DNA of 14,818 bases from DAOTVS01 sp034436375 (GTDB taxonomy: Bacteria; Chloroflexota; Anaerolineae; SpSt-313), in contig DAOTVS010000225.1 in assembly GCA_034436375.1 (NCBI GenBank), forward strand, positions 1-14,818, written 5' to 3'. A model generated the notes under the pieces. It had not been told where the DNA came from. It ran no database searches and worked only from the letters and a program-made list of their open reading frames with translations. The position numbers and the translations under genes are program-made. Positions 7,140-14,509 of this stretch are shown here, piece by piece (position 1 is the stretch's first letter; each line of letters opens with the position of its first letter).

Positions 7140-7780
7140 TGCTGCCGCATGACAGTCTGCCACCCTGCAGAGCCGAGTTGTCGGCTTTGTCACCACGTCG
7201 CGCCTTTTTCGAAGAGTTGGCGGCCAGTTGGGAAAGCAGACAGCCGGCCGGACGGCAGGAACGCTTACGGCAACTCCTGGCCCATTTCGCGCCGCTGTGG
7301 CAGGGGGCCAGTGCAATCCTGGACTTGGGAACTGGCACGGGTGCACTCCTGCCTCTCCTGCGCGAGTGCGCCCCTCGGGCCAGGCTGACGGCCGCGGATC
7401 TGGCCTATGCTATGTTGCAGCAGGCTCAGGGGCGTGGGACGGGTGTCTTGCTCGTGCAGGCCGATGCTCACAGCCTGCCTTTCCCTGCGGCCAGCTTTGA
7501 TGTCGTCGTCTGCCACTCCGCCTTTCCCCATTTCCACGACAAACCACGGGCCCTCTGTGAATTGCGGCGCGTTCTGCGACCAGGCGGATGGTTGATCGTC
7601 ATGCACGACATCAGCCGGGCGGCCGTGAACGCGGTCCACTCGAAAAAGGCGATGACCATCCGCGCCGATCTGGTCCCGCCAGCGAACGAGATGCAGCAAC
7701 TCGTCACAGGGGCTGGCTTCACTCAAGTTAGCGTCGAAGATGGCGAGGATCACTACCTGGCCTTGGGGCAAGTGCCGTAA
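7139..7780 (+). CDS. Class I SAM-dependent methyltransferase (Methyltransf_11/UbiE-like)
   Basis: This 213-residue soluble protein has a Rossmann-fold methyltransferase core: motif I ILDLGTGTGALLP (60-72), the acidic end of strand 2 at LTAADLAYAML (83-93), then ADAHSLPFPAASFDVVV (108-124), and LRRVLRPGGWLIV (142-154). Extra histidines follow motif III in SAFPHFHDK (127-135) and appear in MHDISR (155-160). The start forms TGATG with the urea-channel stop, implying translational coupling to the urease operon. The substrate cannot be read from sequence. A methyltransferase is not a standard urease accessory gene; a role in a metallophore, a metal cofactor or a small nitrogen metabolite is only a guess. 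Confidence 0.85.
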   Translation: MLPHDSLPPCRAELSALSPRRAFFEELAASWESRQPAGRQERLRQLLAHFAPLWQGASAILDLGTGTGALLPLLRECAPRARLTAADLAYAMLQQAQGRGTGVLLVQADAHSLPFPAASFDVVVCHSAFPHFHDKPRALCELRRVLRPGGWLIVMHDISRAAVNAVHSKKAMTIRADLVPPANEMQQLVTGAGFTQVSVEDGEDHYLALGQVP

Positions 7781-7825
7781 GAGAGTACTGCAAGCTATAC
7801 TTCCATCGTACTGGAGGTAGAAGAG

Positions 7826-8101
7826 ATGGTGCAAACGCTCTCTCCGGTGCAGCACGTTCTTGCCGTCTTGTCGGGCGCGTTCGTCGGCTTCTCTTTGGGG
7901 CTGATCGGCGGTGGCGGCTCGATACGCTCGCGCCCAGCATGTGCGCTGGCGCACGGCCCTGGTTTTCGCCGTCCCCGGTACACTGCGGCTGAGCCGCCAC
8001 AGGGCGCTGTTGAACTACTTGTACGCTGGCATCATCATCCTGGTGGCCATCTACATGCTGTACCAAAGCGCCCAGGCTCTGGGCTTCAGGCCGTTTGGAT
8101 A
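7826..8101 (+). pseudogene. TauE/SafE (TSUP) permease remnant, internally deleted and frameshifted
   Basis: The first 29 or so codons, starting at 7826 after GGAGGTAGAAGAG, encode a typical TSUP start: one membrane helix ending LGLIGGGGSI. The homologous reading then jumps frame near 7920. The other frame continues with ARAQHVRWRTALVFAVPGT, a mid-protein TSUP motif, and after a further gap with LNYLYAGIIILVAIYMLYQS, the usual last helix, stopping at 8101. An intact gene would be about 750-800 bp, so most of the permease is missing. It probably once transported a sulfonate, sulfite or similar small anion. It differs from the intact TSUP gene at 10238-11065, so it is not a copy of it. Confidence 0.7.
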
Positions 8102-8169
8102 GTGATGAGCAATCCATGCGGGTACGTTTGCTAGCCAATCGGCGGCGACACAGCGGCGCGCCATGCCGC

Positions 8170-9348
8170 TCAGCTCCGTCTGGTTGGAAGCACCCGTTCA
8201 ATGATTGCCAGGATTATCCAAGCGATGAAGAACGAGTAGGTCACAACGACAGCCGCCGCGGCCAGCTGCACGAGAAGCTGCCTGCCATTCCCCTCGACCA
8301 GACCGCTCACATTGTTGACCGCTGCCACTGCGACCAGCCCTACGAGGATCGCGCCGCTGGCCCCCCCGACGCCATGGACGCCCCAGACGTCGAGCGCGTC
8401 ATCCCAGCCCCTGCGCTTTCGGAATTGCACCGCCAGGTAGGTGAGAACGCCGCCGACCAGGCCGATGACGACTGCTCCCCATGGCGCCACGTAGCCGGCA
8501 GCCGGCGTGATCGTGGCTAACCCGGCTACCGCGCCAGTAAGCGAGTCAACCAGGTGCGACCCGCTCTGAGTGGCCAGGTCGATCAGTGCCCAGATCAGCA
8601 TGGCCACAGAGGGAGCGATGAGAGTATTGGCAAAGGCTGTCGCCGCCAGTCCGTTGGCGGCAAAGGCACTGCCAGCATTGAACCCAAACCAGCCAAACCA
8701 CAGTATTCCTGTGCCCAGAGCCACGAGGACTATGCTCTCCGTGCGCCGACGGGCGATCTGCTTTTCCTGTCCTGGAGGTTCTGCGCCCCGCGCAAGGAGG
8801 GAGGCGGTCAGGGCGGTCATCCCAGCAGTAGTATGGACCACGAGCCCACCGGCAAAGTCGACGACCCCCAGCTGCTCCAGAAACCCTCCACCCCAGATCC
8901 AGTGTGCCACCGGCAGATAGATGAAGATGCTGAAGCCAGTCAGGAGTATCAGGTATCTCCCCAGATTCAGCCGGTCGGCGAAGGCTCCTGTAATAAGCGC
9001 GGGCGTGATGATGGCAAACATAACTTCAAAGGAGAAGTAGGCCAGCAGGGGGACGCTTGGCGCACTGATCGGGCCCGGTAACCTACCGATTGTGCTCAGG
9101 CCTTCAAAAGACACATTACCGATTACCCCAGCTACGTCGCCACCGAACGCCAGGCCGAAACCGAACAGAACCCAGATGATTGTTACGATGCCCACAGAGA
9201 TTATGACTTGCATCATGATCCCTAGAACATCCCGGCTCCTAACCACCAACCCTGCATAGAACAGAGCCAGGCCAGGAGTCATAAAGAACACGAGAGCTGC
9301 GCTTATGAGCAAGAATGCTGTGTTACCGGTATTGATAGCAGTTGGCAT
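8170..9348 (-). CDS. amt: Ammonium transporter (Amt family)
   Basis: A 392-residue membrane channel for NH4+/NH3. Family features include the N-terminal helix with FFMTPGLALFYAGLV (21-35), MFAIITPALITGAFADR (110-126), DFAGGLVVHTTAG (164-176), WFGWFGFNAGSA (217-228) and VWGVHGVGG (321-329). The paired pore histidines are H172 and H325, and D164 matches the essential Asp160 of E. coli AmtB. The protein stops at ...IIERVLPTRRS directly after the last helix. The usual 25-30 residue cytosolic tail (GLRV...EEE...GLDLSEHGE type), which contacts GlnK/PII, is absent. No glnK is next to it within the window. The start follows GAGGAGGA. The gene converges on the TauE remnant; a weak 6-bp hairpin (8152-8170) overlaps its stop. 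Confidence 0.95.
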   Translation of the reverse strand: MPTAINTGNTAFLLISAALVFFMTPGLALFYAGLVVRSRDVLGIMMQVIISVGIVTIIWVLFGFGLAFGGDVAGVIGNVSFEGLSTIGRLPGPISAPSVPLLAYFSFEVMFAIITPALITGAFADRLNLGRYLILLTGFSIFIYLPVAHWIWGGGFLEQLGVVDFAGGLVVHTTAGMTALTASLLARGAEPPGQEKQIARRRTESIVLVALGTGILWFGWFGFNAGSAFAANGLAATAFANTLIAPSVAMLIWALIDLATQSGSHLVDSLTGAVAGLATITPAAGYVAPWGAVVIGLVGGVLTYLAVQFRKRRGWDDALDVWGVHGVGGASGAILVGLVAVAAVNNVSGLVEGNGRQLLVQLAAAAVVVTYSFFIAWIILAIIERVLPTRRS

Positions 9349-9513
9349 GATTCCTCCTCATCGCGGGACAGTCTGGACCGGGGGTCAGGGGTCTGCCGGG
9401 CTTGTCACGGCCAGCCCCGGAAGGCGCTTGCTCGTGCGGACTAAAGTCGGGATTCGCGACACCCGCTCTCAATGAATCGACCATTGCCTGTCGCGTCTAC
9501 CAGCATCCGTCTT

Positions 9514-9529
9514 TGCATCATCTGTGCCA
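9514..9529 (-). promoter_or_regulatory. Candidate sigma-54-like promoter facing amt
   Basis: On the minus strand the bases read TGGCACAGATGATGCA. This matches TGGCAC-N5-TTGCA except for one T-to-A change, with GG and GC at the correct -24/-12 spacing. It points toward amt, whose start is about 165 bp downstream. The amtB/glnK promoters of many proteobacteria are sigma-54 dependent. I see no NtrC site upstream, so it stays tentative. Confidence 0.3.
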
Positions 9530-9721
9530 CCAAGCCCTCTCAAGAGGTCCCATACCGGGGTAGTGCGAAGCGTGAAACTCGGTCGTTAGCGCGGAGGGAC
9601 TGCTCTCCGACAGGCTGGTGAGGAGAGATGCACACGGTGAGATGCTTTGGCTTGCGGGCCAAAAGTTAGCGCCATTGGGCTTCAGGATGGTACGTTGCGC
9701 ATCGCGGCCAACACCACGGCC

Positions 9722-9760
9722 CATGTGACTTAGGCTCAAGGCTGGTTGTTAAGGTTCACG
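9722..9760 (+). repeat. Left arm of a 4.9-kb-spaced inverted repeat
   Basis: Bases 9746-9760 (TTGTTAAGGTTCACG) are the exact reverse complement of 14668-14682. Similarity continues imperfectly outward to about 9722 on this side and 14708 on the other. It could be a terminal inverted repeat of a composite element or matching ends of two insertion elements in opposite orientation. No target-site duplication is obvious. Confidence 0.55.
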
Positions 9761-9775
9761 GAAGTTAGCATCCGG

Positions 9776-10120
9776 TCAGCCGGGCCGGCTGGCTATGAGG
9801 ATGCTGACCATGAGCACCAGAAAGACGAAACTCGACACACCCACGAAGCGCCACCGGCGCTGCAGCGCAAAGCCGGCGATGGCGATGATGACCCTGGCCA
9901 CGGGCGTAGCTATGAGGACCAGGATGCCCAGGTTGACGATGGCCAGCGGTTGGAGCCGGCGCACGCCGGCCAACACGGCATCGGGCGGCTGTGCCAGAAA
10001 CGAGCCCGGCAGCGGCGCGCTGCCCTGCAGGACGAACCCCGCCAGCATGATGGCAAAGCTCAAGGCCGCCCCCACGAGCAGCACTACCCCGGCGATCCGG
10101 TCCAGTTGCTCTTCGCTCAT
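9776..10120 (-). CDS. DUF1634 family membrane protein
   Basis: A 114-residue protein with three predicted membrane helices (about 9-31, 57-86 and 91-110). The first contains DRIAGVVLLVGAALSF and the second the AIVNLGILVLIATPVARV pattern typical of DUF1634. Genes of this family commonly sit beside TauE/SafE permeases, and that is the arrangement here: it lies 117 bp downstream of the intact permease on the same strand. It may be a small partner subunit, but its biochemical role is unknown. The ATG at 10120 follows a GGATGGTGG sequence, a moderate ribosome binding site. Confidence 0.85.
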   Translation of the reverse strand: MSEEQLDRIAGVVLLVGAALSFAIMLAGFVLQGSAPLPGSFLAQPPDAVLAGVRRLQPLAIVNLGILVLIATPVARVIIAIAGFALQRRWRFVGVSSFVFLVLMVSILIASRPG

Positions 10121-10159
10121 CCACCATCCCCACGCGCATGCAGAGTCACCTTAACCGGC

Positions 10160-10219
10160 CTGCCAGGAGCACCCGAAGTGCCGGGCGCTCCTGGCAGTTC
10201 ACACGCCCTTCGGGGCGTG
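10160..10219 (-). repeat. Two tandem hairpins between the TauE and DUF1634 genes
   Basis: A perfect 11-bp inverted repeat (10160-10170 with 10187-10197, 16-nt loop) is followed by a 7-bp stem closing a four-base loop (10202-10208 with 10213-10219). The loop reads TTCG on the plus strand and CGAA on the transcribed minus strand. There is no T-run in the direction of transcription. These may be RNA processing or partial-termination structures between the two genes. Confidence 0.5.
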
Positions 10220-10237
10220 CCACACTCGGCAGGCCCA

Positions 10238-11065
10238 TCAGAAAAACCCCAACGCCCGTAGGCCCATCTGAACGGCCAGGACGAGCAGCAGGCCGGCAAA
10301 GATGCGGCTGAGGACTCGGCTGCGCACCCTCGGCGCCCAGCTTGCCCCGAGGAGCGACCCCAGAAAGGTCCCCATCGCTGCCGGGGCGGCGATGAGAATG
10401 TCGAGGTCGCCGTGCGCATAGTAGACGAAAGCGCTGGCCACCGCCGTGACGCCGATCATAAAGTCGCTGGTTGCCATGGCAGCCTTGGTGGGCACCCGCA
10501 TGCCCAGGACCATGGCCGGCACCTTGATCACGCCGCCCCCAATGCCAAAGAGCCCCGAGGCCACGCCGGCCAGGAGCGATACCCCCCAGCCCACCGGCAG
10601 GCGCACCGGCCGGTAACGCACCGTGCGCTGCAGGGCCGGGTCGTAGTAATGGCTGCCTAGGGAACCTTCGTCCGGCGCCTCGGGCACCGCCGCCCGCTGC
10701 TGCGCGCGCCTCCAAATGGCGGCCGCTGTCAGCATCAGAATGCCGGCAAAGAGCCATTGCAGGAGCCCCTGGCTCAGGCTCACTGCGATGATCCCACCCC
10801 CGAGTCCGCCGATGGTAGTCGCCGTCTCCAGCGTCATGCCCAGGCGAATGTTGGATAGCCTGCTCCCCAGGTAGATGCCGGCCGCCGCGCTGGATGTGGC
10901 GATCACGGCGATGATGCTGGCAGCGATGGCCGTGCGCACGGGGATGCCCAGGGCGATGACCAGGATGGGGATGATGAAGACGCCCCCACCAACGCCGAGC
11001 ATCGCCCCGATGACTCCCGTGGCGATGCCGCTCGCAAAGATGACCAGGAGATCGAGTATCGACAT
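10238..11065 (-). CDS. TauE/SafE (TSUP) family permease
   Basis: A 275-residue membrane protein with the duplicated half-structure of the family: GAMLGVGGGVFIIP (20-33) in the first half and GLFGIGGGVIKVP (171-183) in the second, each before a set of helices. A hydrophilic loop (about 118-157) joins the halves. Family members move sulfite, sulfonates, sulfoacetate or other small organic anions across the inner membrane; the substrate here cannot be assigned. The start codon follows a GGGAG...AGG region. It appears co-transcribed with the DUF1634 gene downstream. It is intact, unlike the permease remnant at 7826-8101. Confidence 0.9.
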   Translation of the reverse strand: MSILDLLVIFASGIATGVIGAMLGVGGGVFIIPILVIALGIPVRTAIAASIIAVIATSSAAAGIYLGSRLSNIRLGMTLETATTIGGLGGGIIAVSLSQGLLQWLFAGILMLTAAAIWRRAQQRAAVPEAPDEGSLGSHYYDPALQRTVRYRPVRLPVGWGVSLLAGVASGLFGIGGGVIKVPAMVLGMRVPTKAAMATSDFMIGVTAVASAFVYYAHGDLDILIAAPAAMGTFLGSLLGASWAPRVRSRVLSRIFAGLLLVLAVQMGLRALGFF

Positions 11066-11146
11066 GGCCTGTCGCTCCCAACCGGAGAAGGGCCTCCGGC
11101 AGCGTTCCTACCCGGTTATCCTGAGATTGCCCAACCCCGGCGGGGC

Positions 11147-11460
11147 ATGCCTTGCTGTCACTGGCACGGCAATATCCGTACCTTTGCAGCCGATCGGCCC
11201 GCCCCATCCTACCGCCGCATCTCCTTCCTGCCCTTCGACCCCTCGACCAGGCGCACGGAGGCGGTGATCGAACGTGACGGCAAGCAGTGGCGGGTGGCCA
11301 AGGGGCTCCCGAGACCATCGCCCGGCTCTCCACGAATCCGCCTGCAGGCCTGGCGGCGCGGGTCAATGCGCTGGCCGAGCGGGGCTACCGTATCCTGGTC
11401 GTGGCGGCCGGGCCCGACGACCATCTGCAGTTCGTAGGGCTGATCGGCCTGTTGGTCCCT
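11147..11460 (+). pseudogene. P-type ATPase nucleotide-binding domain remnant (frameshifted)
   Basis: The frame beginning around 11180 encodes YRRISFLPFDPSTRRTEAVI and continues to WRVAKG, the N-domain pattern of P3-type (H+ or Mg2+-like) ATPases. At 11302-11305 one G is missing from a G-run. Restoring it gives VAKGAPETIARL and then ALAERGYRILVVA and FVGLIGLL, the next conserved segments. The phosphorylation motif (DKTGT), the hinge (GDGxND) and the membrane helices are all absent. Homology stops near 11460, where an unrelated kinase fragment begins. Confidence 0.7.
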
Positions 11461-11465
11461 CCCAT

Positions 11466-11745
11466 ATGGATCATCTCATCCGCCTCTTCCTGAACTTGCT
11501 CGACAGCGCGATCAAGCACCCGCCCCAGAGGGGCCAGGTGAGTGTACGCGCGGAGAGGTGGGGTAGCCAGGCCTGCATCACGATCAGCGACAGGGGCCAG
11601 GCATCGCGCCCGAACATTTGCCGCACCTGTTTGAGAGGTTCTATCGCGTAGAGGCCGCGCGCTCACACGATAGCGGTGGCGTTGCCTGGGCCTGGCTATT
11701 GCCCATGAGATCGTCGCCTCGCATGGCGGGTCCGGTGAGCGCTGC
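11466..11745 (+). pseudogene. Histidine kinase ATPase-domain remnant (frameshifted)
   Basis: The reading from 11466 gives MDHLIRLFLNLLDSAIKH, the N-box of a sensor kinase ATP-binding domain. It then reads VSVRAERWGSQACITISDRG. A missing base at 11597-11598 shifts the frame to GIAPEHLPHLFERFYRVEAA (G1 and F boxes). A second missing base at 11683-11684 shifts it again to LGLAIAHEIVASHGGS (G2 box). No HisKA or sensor domain is present. It belongs to a different kinase subfamily from the intact kinase at 12932-14509, and it runs into the 3' end of the PAP2-like gene. Confidence 0.72.
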
Positions 11746-11759
11746 TGCTGTGCGACCCC

Positions 11760-12341
11760 TTACCACCACCGCCCCAGCCAGCCGAACACCAATGCCGTGA
11801 TTAGCGCACCGCCGAGCGCGCCGCCCGCCAATTGCGCGAGCGTGTGCTTGCGCCGATACCAGCGTGCCCACCCAACCAGCGGCAAGCTGAGAAACGCGAT
11901 CGATGCGGGCAACCCGAACACAAAAACCAGCGCCGTCGAGAACCCGCTCACGCCGACCATGTGCAGGCTGATTTTCCACAAACTGGAGATGGCGAACATC
12001 GTCAGTCCGAGACACAAATACGTCAGCACCATCAGGCGCAGCAAGTGCGGTGCGCCGAACGCGCTCAAGAGGAGCAGCGCGAACGCGTCGCTGCTGAGAC
12101 TGACGAGAATGAAGCGCGGTCGCTCCGCGCGCTGGCTCATCTCGAGATCGCTCACCCAGCCCCAGCGCTTGCCGACCAGCAGATAAGCGAGCGGAATGCC
12201 CGTCACGATTGCCAACGTGAGACTCGCCCACGCCACACCGACTGCCCGCGTCGCGATCCAACCGAAGGCGAAAAAGATCGGGAACGACAAAACAGAGCTG
12301 TCGAACAAGATCGAGACCCAACGCGCCAAGCGATTTGCCAT
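11760..12341 (-). CDS. PAP2-like integral membrane protein
   Basis: A 193-residue protein with about five or six hydrophobic helices. Its motifs resemble a reduced phosphatidic-acid phosphatase type 2 fold: a cytoplasmic SDLEMSQRAERPR (64-76), SLHMVGVSG (125-133) in place of the PSGH motif, and R-x5-H (RWYRRKH, 160-166) followed by TLAQLAGG, the counterpart of the catalytic SR-x5-H-x3-D. Here Q170 replaces the Asp, so catalysis is uncertain. Related proteins may act on prenyl or lipid phosphates; I infer this only from family resemblance. AAGGAGC precedes the start, and a good promoter lies 39 bp upstream. It is intact although pseudogenes flank it on both sides. Confidence 0.75.
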   Translation of the reverse strand: MANRLARWVSILFDSSVLSFPIFFAFGWIATRAVGVAWASLTLAIVTGIPLAYLLVGKRWGWVSDLEMSQRAERPRFILVSLSSDAFALLLLSAFGAPHLLRLMVLTYLCLGLTMFAISSLWKISLHMVGVSGFSTALVFVFGLPASIAFLSLPLVGWARWYRRKHTLAQLAGGALGGALITALVFGWLGRWW

Positions 12342-12379
12342 TGCGCCGCTCCTTGCGATGTTGTTTTCTCTTCATACAT

Positions 12380-12407
12380 ATTGTAGCCACAAAACTGGTT
12401 CTGCCAA
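12380..12407 (-). promoter_or_regulatory. Sigma-70-type promoter of the PAP2-like gene
   Basis: On the minus strand a -35 TTGGCA (12402-12407) and a -10 TACAAT (12380-12385) are separated by 16 bp. Transcription would start near 12373, about 32 nt before the gene's start codon. The surrounding sequence is AT-rich compared with the region. Confidence 0.5.
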
Positions 12408-12503
12408 CCAAGTCTGTGGGCATGCCCTGTGGCCTGGTTCTTGTTCTTGGCTGAGGTTGTACGCCGCTGGCAGAGGCTGAGCAATGGCTAGGTGATGGAG
12501 GTC

Positions 12504-12880
12504 ATGGCGCGCACGGCACAGGACGAGCGGGAGAGCCCGGTCGCCCGGTACGCCAGGATGCCGGCATAGGTCGTGGCAGCCGCCGAGCGGGTGGATCTGC
12601 AGCAGGGTCTCTCGGATGAGGATGCGGCCCACCGCCAGGCGCGCCGCCGGCCCCAACACCAGCGAAGGGCGGGAGGCATCGCCCCGGCGCCTGCTGCGGC
12701 GGCAACAGAGCGCCTTGGCGATCTTGATGGTGGGGGGCCCTGCTCTCACTCTTCCTGGGTGACGTGGCCGATGGGGCGCTCATCCTCGGCCTGGTGCTCG
12801 CCAGCACCGGTCTGGACTTCTTCCAGGAATACCGGGCAGCGCAGGCGCTGGAGGAGTTGCGCCGCCCGGCGCCAGTTCAG
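12504..12880 (+). pseudogene. P-type ATPase N-terminal remnant (nonsense, frameshift, truncation)
   Basis: An ATG at 12504 with GGAGGT upstream opens a frame that hits TAG at 12567-12569. It continues in the same frame as VDLQQGLSDEDAAHRQAR, the standard N-terminal actuator-region start of P-type ATPases. Around 12641-12650 the homology moves to another frame and reads GPNTSEGREASPRR, then LLSLFLGDVADGALILGLVL (helix M1) and DFFQEYRAAQALEELRR (helix M2 end). Similarity ends near 12880, where the converging kinase gene's 3' flank begins. It may come from the same ancestral gene as the fragment at 11147-11460, but the order of the pieces is reversed relative to a normal ATPase. Confidence 0.72.
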
Positions 12881-12931
12881 GCCCGCTTTATGCGGGCGCG
12901 AGCTCCCATGCCAGGACGGCTTCGCTTCGCG

Positions 12932-14509
12932 TCACGCTACTGGCAACGTGAAGGAGAAGGTGCTGCCCACGCCTAGCTCGCTCTCTACCCAGATGCGCCC
13001 GCCGTGGGCCTCCACCAGCTTGCGTGTGATGTAGAGGCCGAGGCCCAGCCCCTCTTGCGGCGCCTGGGGCGCCACTGCTCGCCGGTAACGTTGGAATAGG
13101 TTGGGCAGGTCCGCAGGCGAGATGCCTGGGCCTTGATCGCGCACCGAGGTGACTATCTCGTTGCCCTGCTGCCGGATGGTCACGGTGACCTCGGTGCCCG
13201 GCGTGGAGTACTTGAGCGCATTGGAGAGCAGGTTGGTGAGGATGCGCTCCAGACGGTCTGGGTCGGCCAGGGCAGGGGGCAGTTCCTCAGGCGCCTCCAC
13301 GCGGACGCGCCCGGTCTCTAGAGCTGGGGCCAGCCGTTGCTTGAGATCGAGGACGAATGGGCGCAGAGCAACCGCTTTCCGGTTCAGCTTCAACTGCCCC
13401 GCCTCCGAGCGCGCTGAGTCCACCAGATCCTGGATCATCGCGTTCATGCGCCGGGCACTCGTAAGGATCGCCTCCACACTCGACCGCTCGCGACAGTGCA
13501 CCCCGCAGGTCTGGTCGATCGTGCGGAGCAGCAGCTCCGCCTGCCCCTGCACTGCCGCCAGCGGGTTGCGCAGATCGTGCGAGACGGCGCGCAGGACGTC
13601 ATCGTGTTGCTCCTCCAGATCGCGCTGGGCCGTGGTGTCGCGGAATGTGGCGCATGCGCCCTGTATCCCGCCGTCGGGGGAGAGGATGGGGGCGGCGCTG
13701 ACTGATACCCAGTGTGGCTTGCTTTCCGGATGATGGATGACCACCATGCTGTCCACCAGCGTCTCGCCCCGCAACGCCCGTAGGGCCACGCTCTCGTGCA
13801 GCCCCACGGGCTTGCCCTCTGGCGTTTCCATATGCAGGAATGCCATCTGTTCCTCCAGTGTCATCCGGTCCGGTGGTAGGTGACCCAGGACGCGCGCGGC
13901 GCCAGGGTTTGTGCGGCTGATCTCCCCAGTTGCATCGTAGATGACCACCCCATCGGGGAGCGATGCCAGGATGGCGTCCATCTCAGCCAATTGCTTGCGA
14001 TGCTCACTATCAAAGATGTTCGTCGTGATGGTCCGCATGGTGTCGAGAGCGATCGTGACATCCCTTCCCACATCGAGGGCCTCCCGCGCGACCGGGACGG
14101 CATCCAGGTGGGGCCGGAGAGAGTGCCATATCGCCTGGCGCAACAGGTCGTATTCGCGCACCACATCGCCCAGCGGCGCCTGTTGGGAGAGGCGCCGCTG
14201 AGCGTGTTTGTGGGCTGCGGCTGAACAGGGCGCCAGCTTCGTTTCGGGTCGCCCCTGGCGTATGGCCTCGGCGATGCCATGGATCAGCAGTGGGCCTGGA
14301 TCGAGGAGTTCTTCCCAAGCCAGGCCCGGGCGCTGCGAGTACAGCGTAGCCTGCAACGACTCGACCCAACGGTCGGCGATCTCACACGACTGGCGCTCCA
14401 GGGTGTCAGATGCTTGTTGCCTCAGTTCCTCCCTCGTTGCAGCCCCCATGGCGGAACCATCGCCTCCCGCGGATTGCCCCGCTTGGCCGAGTTCTTCTCT
14501 CTCTCTCAT
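12932..14509 (-). CDS. Sensor histidine kinase (RsbRD_N-like, PAS, HisKA, HATPase)
   Basis: A 525-residue, apparently soluble kinase with no membrane helix. Residues about 28-165 form an all-helical domain resembling RsbRD_N. A PAS domain follows (about 175-290) with LPDGVVIYDATGEI and the ...FRDTTAQRDLEE linker. The phospho-acceptor is H311 in AVSHDLRNPLAA. The ATP-binding domain has ILTNLLSNALKY (N box), VRDQGPGIS (G1), LFQRYRR (F) and GLGLGLYI (G2). I chose the ATG at 14509 because GGAGG sits 7 nt upstream; a GTG at 14515 is too close to it. No response regulator lies next to it in the window, so its output is unknown. The PAS domain suggests sensing of a cytosolic ligand, redox state or oxygen, which is inference. 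Confidence 0.93.
   Translation of the reverse strand: MREREELGQAGQSAGGDGSAMGAATREELRQQASDTLERQSCEIADRWVESLQATLYSQRPGLAWEELLDPGPLLIHGIAEAIRQGRPETKLAPCSAAAHKHAQRRLSQQAPLGDVVREYDLLRQAIWHSLRPHLDAVPVAREALDVGRDVTIALDTMRTITTNIFDSEHRKQLAEMDAILASLPDGVVIYDATGEISRTNPGAARVLGHLPPDRMTLEEQMAFLHMETPEGKPVGLHESVALRALRGETLVDSMVVIHHPESKPHWVSVSAAPILSPDGGIQGACATFRDTTAQRDLEEQHDDVLRAVSHDLRNPLAAVQGQAELLLRTIDQTCGVHCRERSSVEAILTSARRMNAMIQDLVDSARSEAGQLKLNRKAVALRPFVLDLKQRLAPALETGRVRVEAPEELPPALADPDRLERILTNLLSNALKYSTPGTEVTVTIRQQGNEIVTSVRDQGPGISPADLPNLFQRYRRAVAPQAPQEGLGLGLYITRKLVEAHGGRIWVESELGVGSTFSFTLPVA

Larger units (their letters stand above)
9349..9775. other. 427-bp intergenic region upstream of amt (no supported gene)
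   Basis: No reading frame here resembles a known protein. A 73-codon minus-strand frame at 9518-9739 has no domain, ribosome binding site or neighbour logic, so I leave it out. The stretch includes a sigma-54-like element facing amt (9514-9529) and, at its right end, one arm of a long inverted repeat (9722-9760). Base composition is less GC-extreme than in neighbouring genes, which fits remnant mobile DNA. Confidence 0.5.

Noticed and set aside
9518..9739. A 73-codon minus-strand frame upstream of amt
   Set aside because: No recognisable domain or ribosome binding site; it could be part of a mobile-element remnant, but the sequence alone does not support a gene.
10146..11366. A 406-codon minus-strand frame overlapping the TauE/SafE permease
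   Set aside because: It is the alternative frame of the permease gene, rich in Arg, Gly, His and Pro without motifs, while the overlapping frame has clear family repeats.
12881..12897. Small hairpin (6-bp stem) as a terminator of the histidine kinase gene
   Set aside because: The stem is short, its loop is ordinary and no T-run follows on the minus strand, so I did not list it as a terminator.
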